Shown: positions 46,561 to 58,561 of the stretch, one piece after another
How positions within the stretch are numbered: the first letter of the stretch is position 1
How the letters are laid out: each line of letters begins with the position of its first letter
Notes under the pieces: model-generated
Database searches by the model: none
Seen by the model: only the letters and a program-made list of their open reading frames with translations
What the model was told of the DNA's origin: nothing
NCBI GenBank assembly: GCA_905250125.1
Contig: CAJNOL010000473.1
Span: 1-64,000, forward strand
Direction: 5' to 3'
Origin: Rotaria sordida
Taxonomy: Eukaryota > Rotifera > Eurotatoria > Philodinida > Philodinidae
Length of the DNA stretch: 64,000 nt
Translations under genes and position numbers: made by a program

Positions 46561-48051
46561 TAGTCATAGCTATGCTCACATCCCCGTGCGTGTTCTTATG
46601 TTTTTACTCGTTTCTTTTTCCAGTGATTCTGCTGTGAACAGGTCATATTCACTCGAGAAAAGTCTATCACTACAAGTTTATGTCACATATACTGAAGAAA
46701 CTTAAAAAGTTGTATTGGCATGCATGTGTTTGCGATATGCACCTCTATGCATGGATTGTTGACCTACATTTATACGTAAAAGTTGCAAATATTTCAAATG
46801 TTGTGCGAGCTCGCGCATGAAATCAGATTAATTAAAAACTATTTGCAAGTAAATGCATGTTTTAAAAAAATTTCTTGTAAATACATGCGTTTTTTTACAC
46901 TTTTGTGTTTGACTGGGCACTGCTACTCTGTTATTTTAGTCTTTATCTTCCTGTACAAAAAATTGGTTATCCTTCTCATAAATGAAGTTCTATGCATTGA
47001 AATTTAAAATGCTTTCCATTGAATTTATTGACATATTTTCGCATTTATCCTTAGATACAATGTAATAATTTCTTTTTTCTCAAGAATCTAGATGTATCTA
47101 CTTAATATTCGAAAGTTTTTCTATCGGCTGGACCCACACCCACACCCTCATAGAAGAGTTTTTTAAGATTTCGTACAGTTGTAGAACTTTTTTAGAGTGT
47201 GAATGTTCTTCGTGCTGAACTTTCGCGTGCTTAAATCTCACCAATTTCTACAGTTTAGAGCATGATTGAATCTCAGAGATATGTTGCATCACTAATCATG
47301 AAAATTGTCGAATAATGGATTATCAACACAACAAGCTGTCGAGCATGGTCATTCCAATTGAGATGGAAGCACAAAGCAGCATCTATTCAAAGAACAATAC
47401 ATGCTGAATCTAAGATTATTAAAGATATAGTCACAATTAATTGATACAGGCAATACAGTCACACATTCATTCTCTCATCGAAAGTACTTACTGCTACTCA
47501 GAATGTGTTAATTTTCATTTCTTTTTTTTTCTGATTATTGAATTTTGTTTGTCGTTCGGTTGTTTTTTAACGAATTGAATTTATTCTCTTCGACTTCATG
47601 ATGATTGGTGATAAAGTGTATAATAAGACTTGAATTAATTCACTATATTTGATCAGTTCTCTCCGTGGAACATATACAATTGCTTTGGAAGTTATTGTAC
47701 ATAAATTCATCATTCAATGCATCGAATTATAACTTGATTAAAGCAATTCGTTCTCGTGAATAATCGAAAGCGAAAGAGAACTGCACAAAAATAATCAAAA
47801 ATCGAAAATTACAATGCATTTCTCATCATTTCTTTTCTATTTCGCGCTTTACAATAAGAATCACATATAATGAACTATGGATTGCATTCGATCATATAGC
47901 TTTTCTATCATCACATGTAAATGAAAAAAGAAGTCGTACAAATCACATTAATTTGACGAAGTGCAAGAACACATACTGTAGATAGGAGACAAGAGAAATA
48001 GAAGAAACAAATTCAGAATTTTTCATAATATTGCAGAAATAGTATAAAGTA

Positions 48052-49727
48052 ATGCCGACAGATGCTTTTATGAAATCGAATATTCTTCAATGGAGTGATT
48101 GGTCTACATCAGAACCTGTTGTTTCTCAACAACAGCAAAAACCGCTCGACAAATCGAGCAAAAGTAATATTCGTTCGAACAAAGTCTCCCCAAATAATGA
48201 CAACTCAAACAATTTGAAAAGTAGAAAGAAAGAAAAGTAAAACGACGGACAATCTATGCGATAAATATTTGATTACAATCGTTTTTTTTAGAAGAGATTT
48301 CCAATGTCAACCAAAACGATGCTGGTCATCAATCTCACCATTTTACAAAGGTTTATTATTGGGTGCGTTGACAAGTGGTGTGATATTAGGGATTGTATTG
48401 CCACTTTGGTTGACATCAACAGCCACTGGAAACACCACTTCAACGACAACATTTAGTAAATATTCATTCGTAACGTTTGAGTTCAGATTATTCTTCAAAC
48501 ACGGTTAGGCATACTCGTTAGAACAGAAATCGAAACTATGTGTTGAAAAACTGACAGATTTAGTCTTGGAAATCGATCGAATGTTTTTCTGAACATCAAC
48601 AGTTGCCATTATTTTTTCTATTCTTAGTGACAAAAAATGTTAGATAAACTATATTCCGAAATAAATAATTATTTCGAATATCTTCTTTTATATAACCAAA
48701 AATCATCTACTTTTGTAGCTGGTAATGTTACTCTCCGCTGGAATACAACAGGCATTACAATCGCTGGTATTATGAATCAACACGGAACGGATTCCAATCT
48801 ATTGGATTGGCCTATCAGTCTAGCAATCGATTCATCAAATGCACTATATATTGGCGATCATCTCAACCATCGAGTTCAAAAATTTTTATCAGGTATATCA
48901 AACGGAACGACTGTCGCCGGACAGTCAAGTGGAGCACAGAATAGAACTCCGACAAGTTTAAACTTTCCTGTCGGTGTAATAGTTGATTCTAGTGGAAATC
49001 TTTACGTAGCAGACTCCGGAAATTCACGAGTTCAATTATGGGCAAGTGGAGCATCATCAGGAAGCACAGTTGCCGGCAATGGTAAGGAACAAGCTGATAT
49101 TGCCAAGGATGCCGAATGAGATTCTTTTTTTTTTTAATAGGTACTGCAGGTACATCAGCCAATCAACTAAATGTCACCTACGGCATTGCACGTGATCCAA
49201 GCTCCAACACGCTTTATGTAGCTGATTATGGTAATCATCGAATTATGGCTTATACCTCAAATGCATCTTCAGGAAGTTTAGTTGCCGGAGGCAATGGAAT
49301 AGGACTGAATAAAACGCAGTTGTATAATCCTTCAACTATTTATTTTGATTCTCCATCGAACAGTCTTATTATAGCCAATCGTTATGGGCATAATATAGTT
49401 CGTTGGACGTTAGGTGATTCTCAGTGGACACTAATTGCTGGAAGTACTAATGGAACGCAGGGTAGTTCATCGACATTACTTAACTCTCCTTTCGGTATGA
49501 CATTAGATCCAATGGGAAATGTGTATGTGGCTGATACATCCAATCATCGAATCCAACTATTTATGGCAGGACAGCTCACTGGTCTCACAATCGCGGGATC
49601 GGCAGGAGCACGCGGCAATGATTCTAACCAATTTTGGGCTCCTTATGCAGTAGCATTAGACAGCCAACTAAATTTATACGTTGCAGACAGAAATAATAAT
49701 CGAGTACAAAAGTTCCTACGTTATTAA
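48052..49727 (+). CDS. NHL-repeat type II membrane protein, 432 aa, four exons
   Basis: Exons 48052-48236, 48292-48455, 48719-49081 and 49141-49727 join in frame with GT-AG introns of 55, 263 and 59 bp. Residues 1-80 are a polar Ser/Asn/Lys-rich cytoplasmic tail. About 81-104 is a membrane anchor (GLLLGALTSGVILGIVLPLW). A Thr-rich stalk follows, then from about residue 117 a beta-propeller of NHL repeats with signatures YIGDHLNHRVQKF, YVADSGNSRVQLW, YVADYGNHRIMAY, YVADTSNHRIQLF and YVADRNNNRVQKF. Many NxT/NxS sites fit an extracellular propeller. Such domains bind proteins or peptides, and no catalytic centre is evident. The exon 3 start at 48719 was chosen because the earlier in-frame ATG (48637) is not reachable in phase from exon 2. 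Confidence 0.88.
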
Positions 49728-52474
49728 CTGAATAATACGAGGTACCTCAAAATTATTGAACATAGTTATATACATGAACAAAAGAACACATTTTATTTCA
49801 AGAACTAATGATATAGATCTGATACTATTGTAGTTATATGAGTCTACTGAACTACTATCCAGTACGCTGATCTTGCTCTTCAATCTTTTTCTATTTGAAG
49901 AAAAAGGGTGTGGTTGTGGGATGTGGGTTAGCAAGGGTGTGGATGTGGAGGGTGAGTACTCATTCGATTCATGCCCACGCCCACATCCTTCGTTATCGAG
50001 ATACTTTCTCTCAAAGCAAGAGTGTTTACCATAATTTATGATTTTCATAGCTACGTAGTGACCTTCCTTCATCTCCTACAGAGTTTTCAACAAATTCGTC
50101 TCACACCTTCTAGAAAAATTGCTTTTTTCAAGAATAAAGACTTCTACGCCTTATTGTGTATTTAAATAACTTACTAGGCTTATTCAACTCATTTCAAGGA
50201 TATAATGATGGAGGTGTATCAACGATAGATAAATATGTACTAGATGAATAATTTATTAGAAGATTCCATGCAAGTATTTCACTCAACATGAAATGTATTT
50301 TGAACAGCACGGTATAGCGAAGAAAGCAACAACAAATGAGCAGTTCTAATATACATGATATTCAAATATTTTGCTTAGTTTAAAATAATTTATATGATGA
50401 TTTTGTGTGAGTATTTTGCTTTATTTATAGTTAGATAGCAAATGAATAATTTAAACAAAGATTTTTATTTGAATACTGCATTGAACTTTCGAAACAAATA
50501 TTAAAATTAACACAACTGAAACACGTATATTGCAGTAATCACAAGAATTCTTGCTATCGGATAAAATGTAAATAAACTTCAATCATTTTATATGAAATTT
50601 TGACTAGAAATAGAGCTCAGTAAATTTTGATCGCAAGCAGCAACCTGAGTTTGATAGGCCTTAATGAAAAATATTTATGATGAAAACACTGGGTTTTTCT
50701 TAAGGCCAAAAAACACTCTTTCTAATTTTCCACTATCTAAATGCGTTAACCTTCGTTTTCTTATTAATAAATAAAGATTCGCATGCGTATATTATGTCAC
50801 ATGTAAAATACTCCAATACGTTTTAATCTTGAGGCGCGGAGAAGCCATCGTTATCTAGGATGATTAAAGCATGGATCTCTTCTCCATTGATGACTGCAAT
50901 CGTAAAATTTTCAAAGAAAACTTGTTTAGAGCAGAGTACGCACTGGAGAAGATTTCAAGACAACTTGTTAGAATTAGTCGGAGATATCGATCACTTTTCG
51001 ATGATTTCCATCAACTCGCATGTGAAGATTACTTCATAAATTAGGCAAATCAAAACTATTTGACATAACACTTTTATCGGTAATAGAGACATCACTGTTC
51101 TGTCGAATGAGAGGTCTAATATCATGCGACTTGTTTCCTATTTTGAGATATCCCCGTCTGAAGAAAAAATTTGTGTTGAACTTCTAGCCCATCTGTATGA
51201 AGACCGATCGAGTTCTGATTAATCCTTGCGATCAAAGTTCAACATTCTCTATTTGTAGCCAAACTATGAGACCAAATGATTAAACGCCAGGTATTTCTTA
51301 TTTAGTAGTGGAACGTTTTTCGACTACTGTATATAAATCTTATGAGAATACTATTGGAATATTATTTAGTATAGAATAAAAGTTTTTTTTTTTTAAGAAT
51401 GATTATACAACAAGGTGATACACTACAATGAATAGTTCTAATTCAATTTTCATTCGAATATTTGTTCACTTCACAGCAAAACTTTCGAAAATATTATAAA
51501 CTTCACAAGTACAATGAAAATGAATAATTTCAATTCATATTCTCTCCTCTATATTTATTCATAGTTATCACAAAAACCTGAAATCAATTATAATTTTTGA
51601 ATAGATTTCCAAATGAAAATGATTCTTTAATAGAATCTATTGAATATTTATTCATATCAGAGAAAATCTTTCAAAGTTTTAATCAGATCAATAAATATGC
51701 AGCTAATAAAATAATTCAGACAAAGCTTCTATTCTATATTCTTAATGTAATTACTACAAAATTCGAAATTCGTTATATAAACAACAGACTCATGATCAGT
51801 AAATCATCCGCAGTTTTATAGTTCTGATCAAATACTTCATTTACTCAAAGGAGAAGATTTTTAATCCACTTCATAGTGTCTAAATACATTTTAAATGTAT
51901 TATTTCAGCTAGAATTCTACTCAAATACTTACTAAAATGCGTAAAGTGGATGGTCAAAAATCATGGATTTTTCCCACGCTGGAAATGGTATAAAATAAAA
52001 GTACTTGATGAGTACAGAACTGCTCCGATATCTGTTTCTTTAGATCGCGTCCCTTTTGTAGATAAAATTTTTAAGAGGGAATCTGTCGGAGGACCACTCT
52101 ACCTTAGCTATAGGCTGTCAGAGAAAAATTTTATTTTTTTGATTCTGTTATCTCAAATGAAAGGCAAAATCAAAATATAATCAAACCGAAAATGTAAGGT
52201 CATTTAGATTTATCTGCGAAGAAACGCGAGCGAAAACAAGAGTAAAAGGTCAATTTTGATCGTAAAAGTCGTCATCTTGATGGTGTATTTGATATTTCGA
52301 CATTATCTCAAGAACGGCTTGAGCGTTTGAACTGGAAGATGGCCCATTTGCTAGGGAGCAGTACAGACTACAAATTCATCCTATTTAAATCACTAATATA
52401 TGAAGTAAACAAAAACACTATAGGTCAAAAACTGTCTAAAACTCGAAAATCCGCTCATCAGGGATAGCAGTATT
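49728..52474. other. Intergenic, 3' flank of the NHL gene
   Basis: Hairpin 12 lies at 49906. Beyond it is AT-rich sequence with only short unassigned ORFs (for example 51597-51821 plus). Confidence 0.4.
49906..49988. repeat. TGTGGG/CCCACA hairpin 12
   Basis: GGGTGTGGTTGTGGGATGTG...GGTGTGGATGTGGAGGGTG, spacer AGTACTCATTCGATTCATG, then CCCACGCCCACATCC. It begins 179 bp past the NHL stop codon. Confidence 0.8.
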
Positions 52475-52555
52475 TGGGTGTGGGTTTAGGTGTGGGGTGT
52501 GTGGGTTGGTGTAGATTTTGATGAAGAGATGGCTCACACTCCACACCCACATCCC
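52475..52555. repeat. TGTGGG/CCCACA hairpin 13
   Basis: GGGTGTGGGTTTAGGTGTGG...GTGGGTTGGTGTAG, spacer ATTTTGATGAAGAGATGG, then CTCACACTCCACACCCACAT. The spacer has the TCTTC motif reversed. Confidence 0.82.
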
Positions 52556-54329
52556 GCGCTGTGCACATCCATACCCGCATTTTAGGCAGTAGAGTCTATT
52601 ATTCGACGCTTCTTCAGAAGATACAAACCGTCACACGGCAAACCAATCAGTTCCATTTTGCTGCTCGTTCAACAACTTCTCAAGGCATACTAATGGAGTC
52701 TTTTTCACTGAGTCAAGCTCAATCTGATTCGGCACAAAATGTGATCTATCTGGTACTCATGTTTGTTAAACATGACAGTGTTACAGTAACATGCTTATCC
52801 GACTGTTCTAACAGCATATTTCTCTCATATTGCTCGAGAAAAAGCGATAAAAAACAACTGAATATTTCACCAGGAAACGTTGCATTCAATATATGCAGAA
52901 TGTGATATATGTTGCTGGATTCCAGTGAAAGAATTTTGTCTCATTTTCATCAGGTGGAAGGCAGTTTCAGGTGGTGTTCTCCTTCATTTAGGATTGATGC
53001 GAACATGTCATATTGTATGGTATGTTTCCATAGCTGTACTTTGTACAATGGCTTTGGTCATAGACATACTAATCAATTGGGAGCATGTTGAGTCCATTGT
53101 CAAGCTTTTTTAATAATGTGTATACGTCCGATCATTTTCGAGACATTCTCGTCTGTCGTTTAAATAGTAAAACAAATCATGCACGACTAACAATGCCTCC
53201 TATTCCATTATACTAATTCAATGGACGTCTTACCCATGTCAAACCGGCACGAAGTTTCTATGTACTTATTTTTCCCATGCATCTATCTATAATGTCCATG
53301 ATTTTCCATAGTAAAATGTGGGTTGAACATGATGAATCGATAAACACTATCAATGCGATTATGACAATCGAAGAACAAGGAAAATTTTACAGATATAAAA
53401 ATGATACAAGCATGTATAGTTCATACAAGTTTGAACTAGAATATCTTATCGATACAATTACGAATCTAATTGCATAGTGGAACAGATTAACATTTTTATG
53501 TAGCAAAGCGATTTTTTTTCTACATCAAGGTCTTATGAAAACGTATCGTACAAGATATCGATAGATTTCACTACGATATCACGTAGAAATTAATCGATTT
53601 GGTAGCTCTCTTTATACAATTTATTTCGCTTTTTACGCTATACTTGATTTTGCTTATCCCATTTTCAACGATAACCGTTGAAAGCCTTTCGTAATGAGCA
53701 CACTGCCTATCTGGTGTTTAATATGCAGTGCTTCAACTGAATTCGTCGAAACATGGATTAATCTCGATCTTGACAAACAACGTCTAGTGATCGATGAGAA
53801 AAGATTGAATGCTACCCGACCGGTGCTCATTCTTGAAGAAGATAAACCTGAGAGTACTTCGAAAATATGTATTCGTCAAATTAAACCGATCGTATCTATA
53901 TTTGTTCAACATCGAACATAATCGTAGTGGAATGTACCAGTATAGCCAGTTCTCATCAATATTATCTCAAAGTTCAGTAAGAAAAGCTAGGAGGATGAAA
54001 TATTCGTAAAATTGTTAAGTATGTATATTATTTTATCAATTTTAATTATATGTAATAAAATTATTTATAAATAAAACACGTTTGATGCATTTTTTGCTAC
54101 ATTGCATGTAGGCGGCCAAAAATATCTCGGTTTTTCACTTTGCATAAGGAGTGCACGACGAGAAAAGAAAGATACTCTGACTCAACCTGTGCAGGTTCGT
54201 CTCACCACCAACCTTCCTCCATCAACACCTTGCGTTATTTCTCTTGCTTCCTATTCTTTCGTTCGCATTATTCGAACCACTTTATATTTCGATTCTTCCT
54301 TTGATTGCAATAAACTTATACCGCGGTAG
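52556..54329. other. Intergenic with possible coding relics
   Basis: Several medium ORFs on the plus strand (52561-52905, 52880-53113, 53277-53477, 53694-53921) follow one another. Some have protein-like composition (for example HDESINTINAIMTIEEQGKF), but frames do not join by good splice sites and I recognise no family. It may be a decayed gene. Confidence 0.3.
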
Positions 54330-54442
54330 GGAGTGTGAATGTGGTGTATGGGTGTAAGTGTGCGATGTGAGTGTGGGGTGAGGTGTATGTAAGGGTGTGG
54401 ACGTGGATGTCTTCTCCGCAGCCACATACCCACACTCACATA
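54330..54442. repeat. TGTGGG/CCCACA hairpin 14
   Basis: Long G arm GGGAGTGTGAATGTGG...AAGGGTGTGGACGTGG, spacer ATGTCTTCTCCGCAG, then CCACATACCCACACTCACAT. Confidence 0.82.
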
Positions 54443-54539
54443 CTTCAACCGAAACCCACATCTATGCCCTCAAAAGGTTCCTCAATAGCAGGACTCTGTC
54501 ACATTCGGAATATTCATTTAAAAAAATCTTGAAAATCCT

Positions 54540-55340
54540 TTCATTTCTTCTTGTTGAGATTTAAGTCGACGTTGGCATTAAAATCTGGTTATGATTTATG
54601 TATTTTCAATTCTTGGGCGGATTCTGAACAAAAACCAGCTGAAATCTTGATGAAACAATTTCATCCAGTCTGATCAGGATCCTGGACAAGATTATTTCTA
54701 AAGCTTGATAGAATCCTGAGAAACGTATTTTGAATAGATTATAAACGCAAACCTATAAGGATCCTCACGAGATCCTTGAATTTTCTTATCAAGATTCGGA
54801 TCATACTTGATTTATTTTGTAAGGATCCGGCATGCTTATTTCTGCAAAGCTTCATGCAGGATCCTGGTAAAGTCCAGGAAATATTCACATAACAAGAATA
54901 AGTAGGACCCTGCATTCTCAATTCAGAATAGCACCTAAGTAAAAAACTTGAACAAATTCTGAAAAGGATCGTAAATCAAATTTGATAGGATTCTTTAGAT
55001 TTGTGATCTTGAAAGAAGATCCTTCAAGATTTTCTTAAGAAATGAACACGGCTGAGTAGGTATTAGTCAGTTTAGGATTTCGGCTAATCTTTTTATTTTC
55101 TTGCTGAAACCCTCATCTGATGTAGCTATAAATCCTGGCAAGATCCTAATACAAAGATTTGGCATAGCTGTTGAAGAAGACTTGATAAAATCTTGTTAGG
55201 ATTCTTAGTAGTATCGAGAGTGAATTCTGCCAAAACGCTGTATTCTCAATTCAGAAAAATATTTGAGCGGAGACTTGAGAATATCTTGAAAACAAGATCT
55301 TGAAAGATTCTTCCAAGCTCTCTCAAAGAATGAACATGAT
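54540..55340. repeat. Degenerate GGATCCTG/CAAGAT repeat block
   Basis: Words such as GGATCCTGGACAAGATT, AATCCTGGCAAGATCC and GATCTTGAAAGATTC recur irregularly. The segments CATTCTCAATTCAGAA at about 54912 and 55240, and AAAGAATGAACATGATTGAG near 55325 versus AAGAAATGAACACGGCTGAG near 55035, suggest an old unit of roughly 300 bp. An inverted relative lies at 11935-12340. Confidence 0.5.
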
Positions 55341-55583
55341 TGAGACTAGAAATTCGCTTATCAAACTTTCAGCTTCTACCTTCTGTTTCGAGCGCATTTT
55401 GTGTTTACAGTCAACAACATCATTCCTGCAGTTTGTCGACAAGTCAGGTGTCGAACGAAAAAAAAAGAGTAGCGAGGTAACGAACGCACAAGAATTGCAC
55501 GTCGAGAAAAAGAAAAGAAAGATTTTTGTCATTCAACAACACATGCACTAATGGCGTCCATATAATGAAGAAAAAAATTATCG
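55341..55583. other. Upstream region of the F-box gene
   Basis: No clear TATA box. The 83-codon ORF here (55300-55551) is not convincing. Confidence 0.35.
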
Positions 55584-58561
55584 ATGCCAACAAAAGTGAT
55601 TCCATCTCTTCGTACTTTACCTGTCGAACTTCTCTATCGAATACTCGAATATCTCGATGTTCAAACAATTCTTCTATCACTTCGTAAGGTCTGCACGAAA
55701 TTTTATACGATTACCGAGAATTTTGACCGTTATAAACTTGATTTAAGTTCAAGTACAAAGCATGATTTCCATTTAATTTGTCATCTTATTCATCCTGAAA
55801 GTGTTATGTCAATTATTGTATCCGATGGAGAAAAGACACCTGGTCAAATAAAATTATTTTTTTCTCTTTTTCAAATTCAACAATTTATTCGTCTTCGTTC
55901 ATTAACACTTAATCATATCGATTGTAAAGATTTAAATGAAATTCTTCATGATATTCTTCATTGTTCACTTTTATCCTTATCATTTCATACAAGAGGAAAA
56001 CGAAATAAATCAACATTAAGACTTCTATCAATGTTTACTACTAGATCTAGTCTTCGACAACTTTCTATCAATACTCATGCTCATCATGTTGCTGAAATAT
56101 TTAGTTCAATTCAATCGAATCTTCAACATTTGAATATTGGAACATGTACATATGAAGAATATCATAAGATACTTCGACATTGTCCTCATTTACGAACACT
56201 TATCATTGATGATTGTTGGATGACAGATATTGGTGAAACCAATTCAATAGGTTCACGAGGAATATTCTATCCTCAATTAATTTCATTGACATTCAAAGAT
56301 ACGAACAGATCAATGATACAATTACATTTACTTCTTTCATTTACACCTTCATTGACTTATTTGAAATTAATTAATTTTCCATTTGCACATAATTCTCTTA
56401 TTGATGGTTATCAATGGGAAATATTTATTAAAAGAAAATTATTATTATTAAAAAAATTCGAATTTCTTTTTCATCAACAATTGTTAAGAACATATAATTC
56501 TTCATCTGATATCGAATCACTTCTTTTACCATTTCGAACATCATTTTGGCTTGAAGAAAAACATTGGTTTGTCATATGTGATTATATCAAAAGTTGTCAT
56601 CAAACAAAATTTTATTCAATACCATATTGTCCTATCTCATTTGATTATCATCTTGATCCAGATCATATTTCATTATCTACATCAATGATAAAAACCTATG
56701 ATCCAATAATCCTGGATAATGTACATTGTTTATCATTAAATTTGACAGAATTGAAAAGTAAAGGAATGAGAAAACTGGTATGTAGTAATAATTTAATTGT
56801 TCAAGTAGAACAAGCTTCTTATCATTTCGAGATCAACAGAATAGGGATGTGCGAGACTGGAAATGAAATTGGACTTAGAAACTTTTGTCGTGTATAAACA
56901 ATCATTTTTACAGAAACAAATTCTATTTTTTTCATGTGCAGTCGAAGAGGAATTTCATGAGTTTTATGCAATTTATGTCTTTAGGATTTTCGAATTTTTC
57001 TCAAAAACTACTCATTATTTTGCGGAATCGTCGATCGAAAAGCCATTAATTTGCTCATCTCTACGCCGGAATCGAGAAGGATGAAGTTGATGATTTTCAA
57101 GGAGCCGACTATTGTTGCGCGACGTACATGAGCAAATGAGAAAGAAAATCGTTCAATTCTGCTGGAGAACAACAAGTTTTTCAAGTTTGGAAAGTTGCAT
57201 CCTTGCTTTCAGTGTTTGTTCATTTGTCTTTCAATTTGTTACTCAATTTCTTTTTTTATGCACTATACCATTTTTGTTCTCAATGTTCTCACCTGTATGA
57301 GGATTTATCGGCAAACACTTTTTTTTTGAGGAAATCTGCTATTTCCATAGTCAAAACCAATAGCCTCTAATACATAGAAAAAAAATGCCCTTTGATGAAA
57401 TTCTCAAAGGAATCCTTTTGTCATTTATAAAATGGCTTTTTGTGGCATGAGAATGATAGAAATGATCAAATAAATAGTTGAAAAAGACATGACTTGTGCC
57501 TTTCAATTCTGCTCATTTTGATAGAATTTTGCACATGATCTGTACTTCGAATGAATAAACGACACATGTAGACAGTCGTGAGCGGAGACTCACTGCTCAA
57601 TCCTGAAAAATTTTCGTTTTTTCCCTAGTAGATTGCCTCCCGTACTCGCGTTCCCTCTCGATTCCCAGTCGGTCGATACACTCCTATTAAAATAAGGACC
57701 ACTCGAAGACTGATGTCAAAGTAGAATTAGAAATAAGTATGTTCTTGGCACAATAAAGTTATCAGCTCATAGAATCCTTCCGTAATTTCGCTCATAGACG
57801 GTTATTTTCTATCAAATCTTCCATTAAAAGATTTCTAAGATTTGAAAATTTTCGTAAGAATGGATCTAATTCCTTATATTTTTTAATCAAAAATACCATC
57901 TCTTAGATATAATAATCTCATTTTAATGCTATCAGCTACGGAACAATTTTCCAATATCCTGTGACGATCATATGATATCATTAGAATTTTAGAACGACAA
58001 AAGTTTGCTTCTATTTAGAGTGCCAGAAAAAAGCCTACGTTATTCCGCAACGTGACTGAACTAAAACTTTGCATCGATGGTGAATGGCCGCTTGACTCAC
58101 TTGATTGTCTTTTGATGCTGCTCGATCTTTCTCATCTTGATATTTTATCTCTTCAAGTTGATTTTAATAATCCATGTACAATATCGAATACGATAGCGAA
58201 CATAATCGCTTTGATCTATCGTACATGCAATATTCAATCACTAGAATTATGGCCTCTGGGTGCGGATGGTCAATATACTACAACAATAGCAAACATTTGT
58301 TCTATAATTCCATGTCATGTTCAACATTTGACTTTAAAAATCAAAGAGCTCGATGATATGAAAATAGTTATAGAAAAATTGTTACACTTATCAAGTGTTT
58401 CATTTTATTTTCCTTGTTATAGAAAGATCAATGTTAAAGATATGATCGATTGGTTGATTAACAAAAAACGAGATTTAACGTATTTAGAAACTGAAAACTC
58501 GTTAAATTTATGGTTGAACACGAATAAAAATAGACTGTTAGAGAACGTTCATAGATTATAA
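55584..58561 (+). CDS. F-box protein, 578 aa, two exons
   Basis: Substrate adaptor for an SCF-type ubiquitin ligase, inferred from its N-terminal F-box (residues about 8-50: LRTLPVELLYRILEYLDVQTILLSLRKVCTKFYTI). Exons are 55584-56777 and 58019-58561. The junction AAACTG|GTATGT...TATTTAG|AGTGCC is in phase 0. The middle shows irregular leucine-rich segments (LRSLTLNHIDCKDLNEIL, LQHLNIGTCTYEEYHKIL, LRTLIIDDCW), and the C-terminal exon contains VTELKLCIDGEWPLDSL. That GEWPLDS block is typical, as I recall, of a large bdelloid F-box family. Read without splicing, exon 1 would run on to a stop at 56897 through sequence unlike the family. The intron of 1241 bp has no recognisable insertion. A truncated paralogue lies at 38478-38651. 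Confidence 0.85.

Larger units (their letters stand above)
45501..48051. other. Intergenic
   Basis: Contains a hammerhead/Penelope-like motif (45614-45655), an unassigned 93-codon ORF (45990-46271, plus), hairpin 11 and a lone C-rich tract (47131-47149). The upstream region of the NHL gene is otherwise AT-rich. Confidence 0.4.

Noticed and set aside
48637..48718. Extra N-terminal coding sequence of NHL exon 3
   Set aside because: It cannot be reached in frame from exon 2, whereas the acceptor at 48717-48718 fits both phase and family sequence.
52561..53921. A multi-exon gene from consecutive plus-strand ORFs
   Set aside because: I could not join them with consensus splice sites in frame, and none matched a known family.
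56778..56897. C-terminus of the F-box protein read through to 56897
   Set aside because: The added residues do not fit the family, and a strong GTATGT donor at 56778 joins in phase to a matching exon at 58019.
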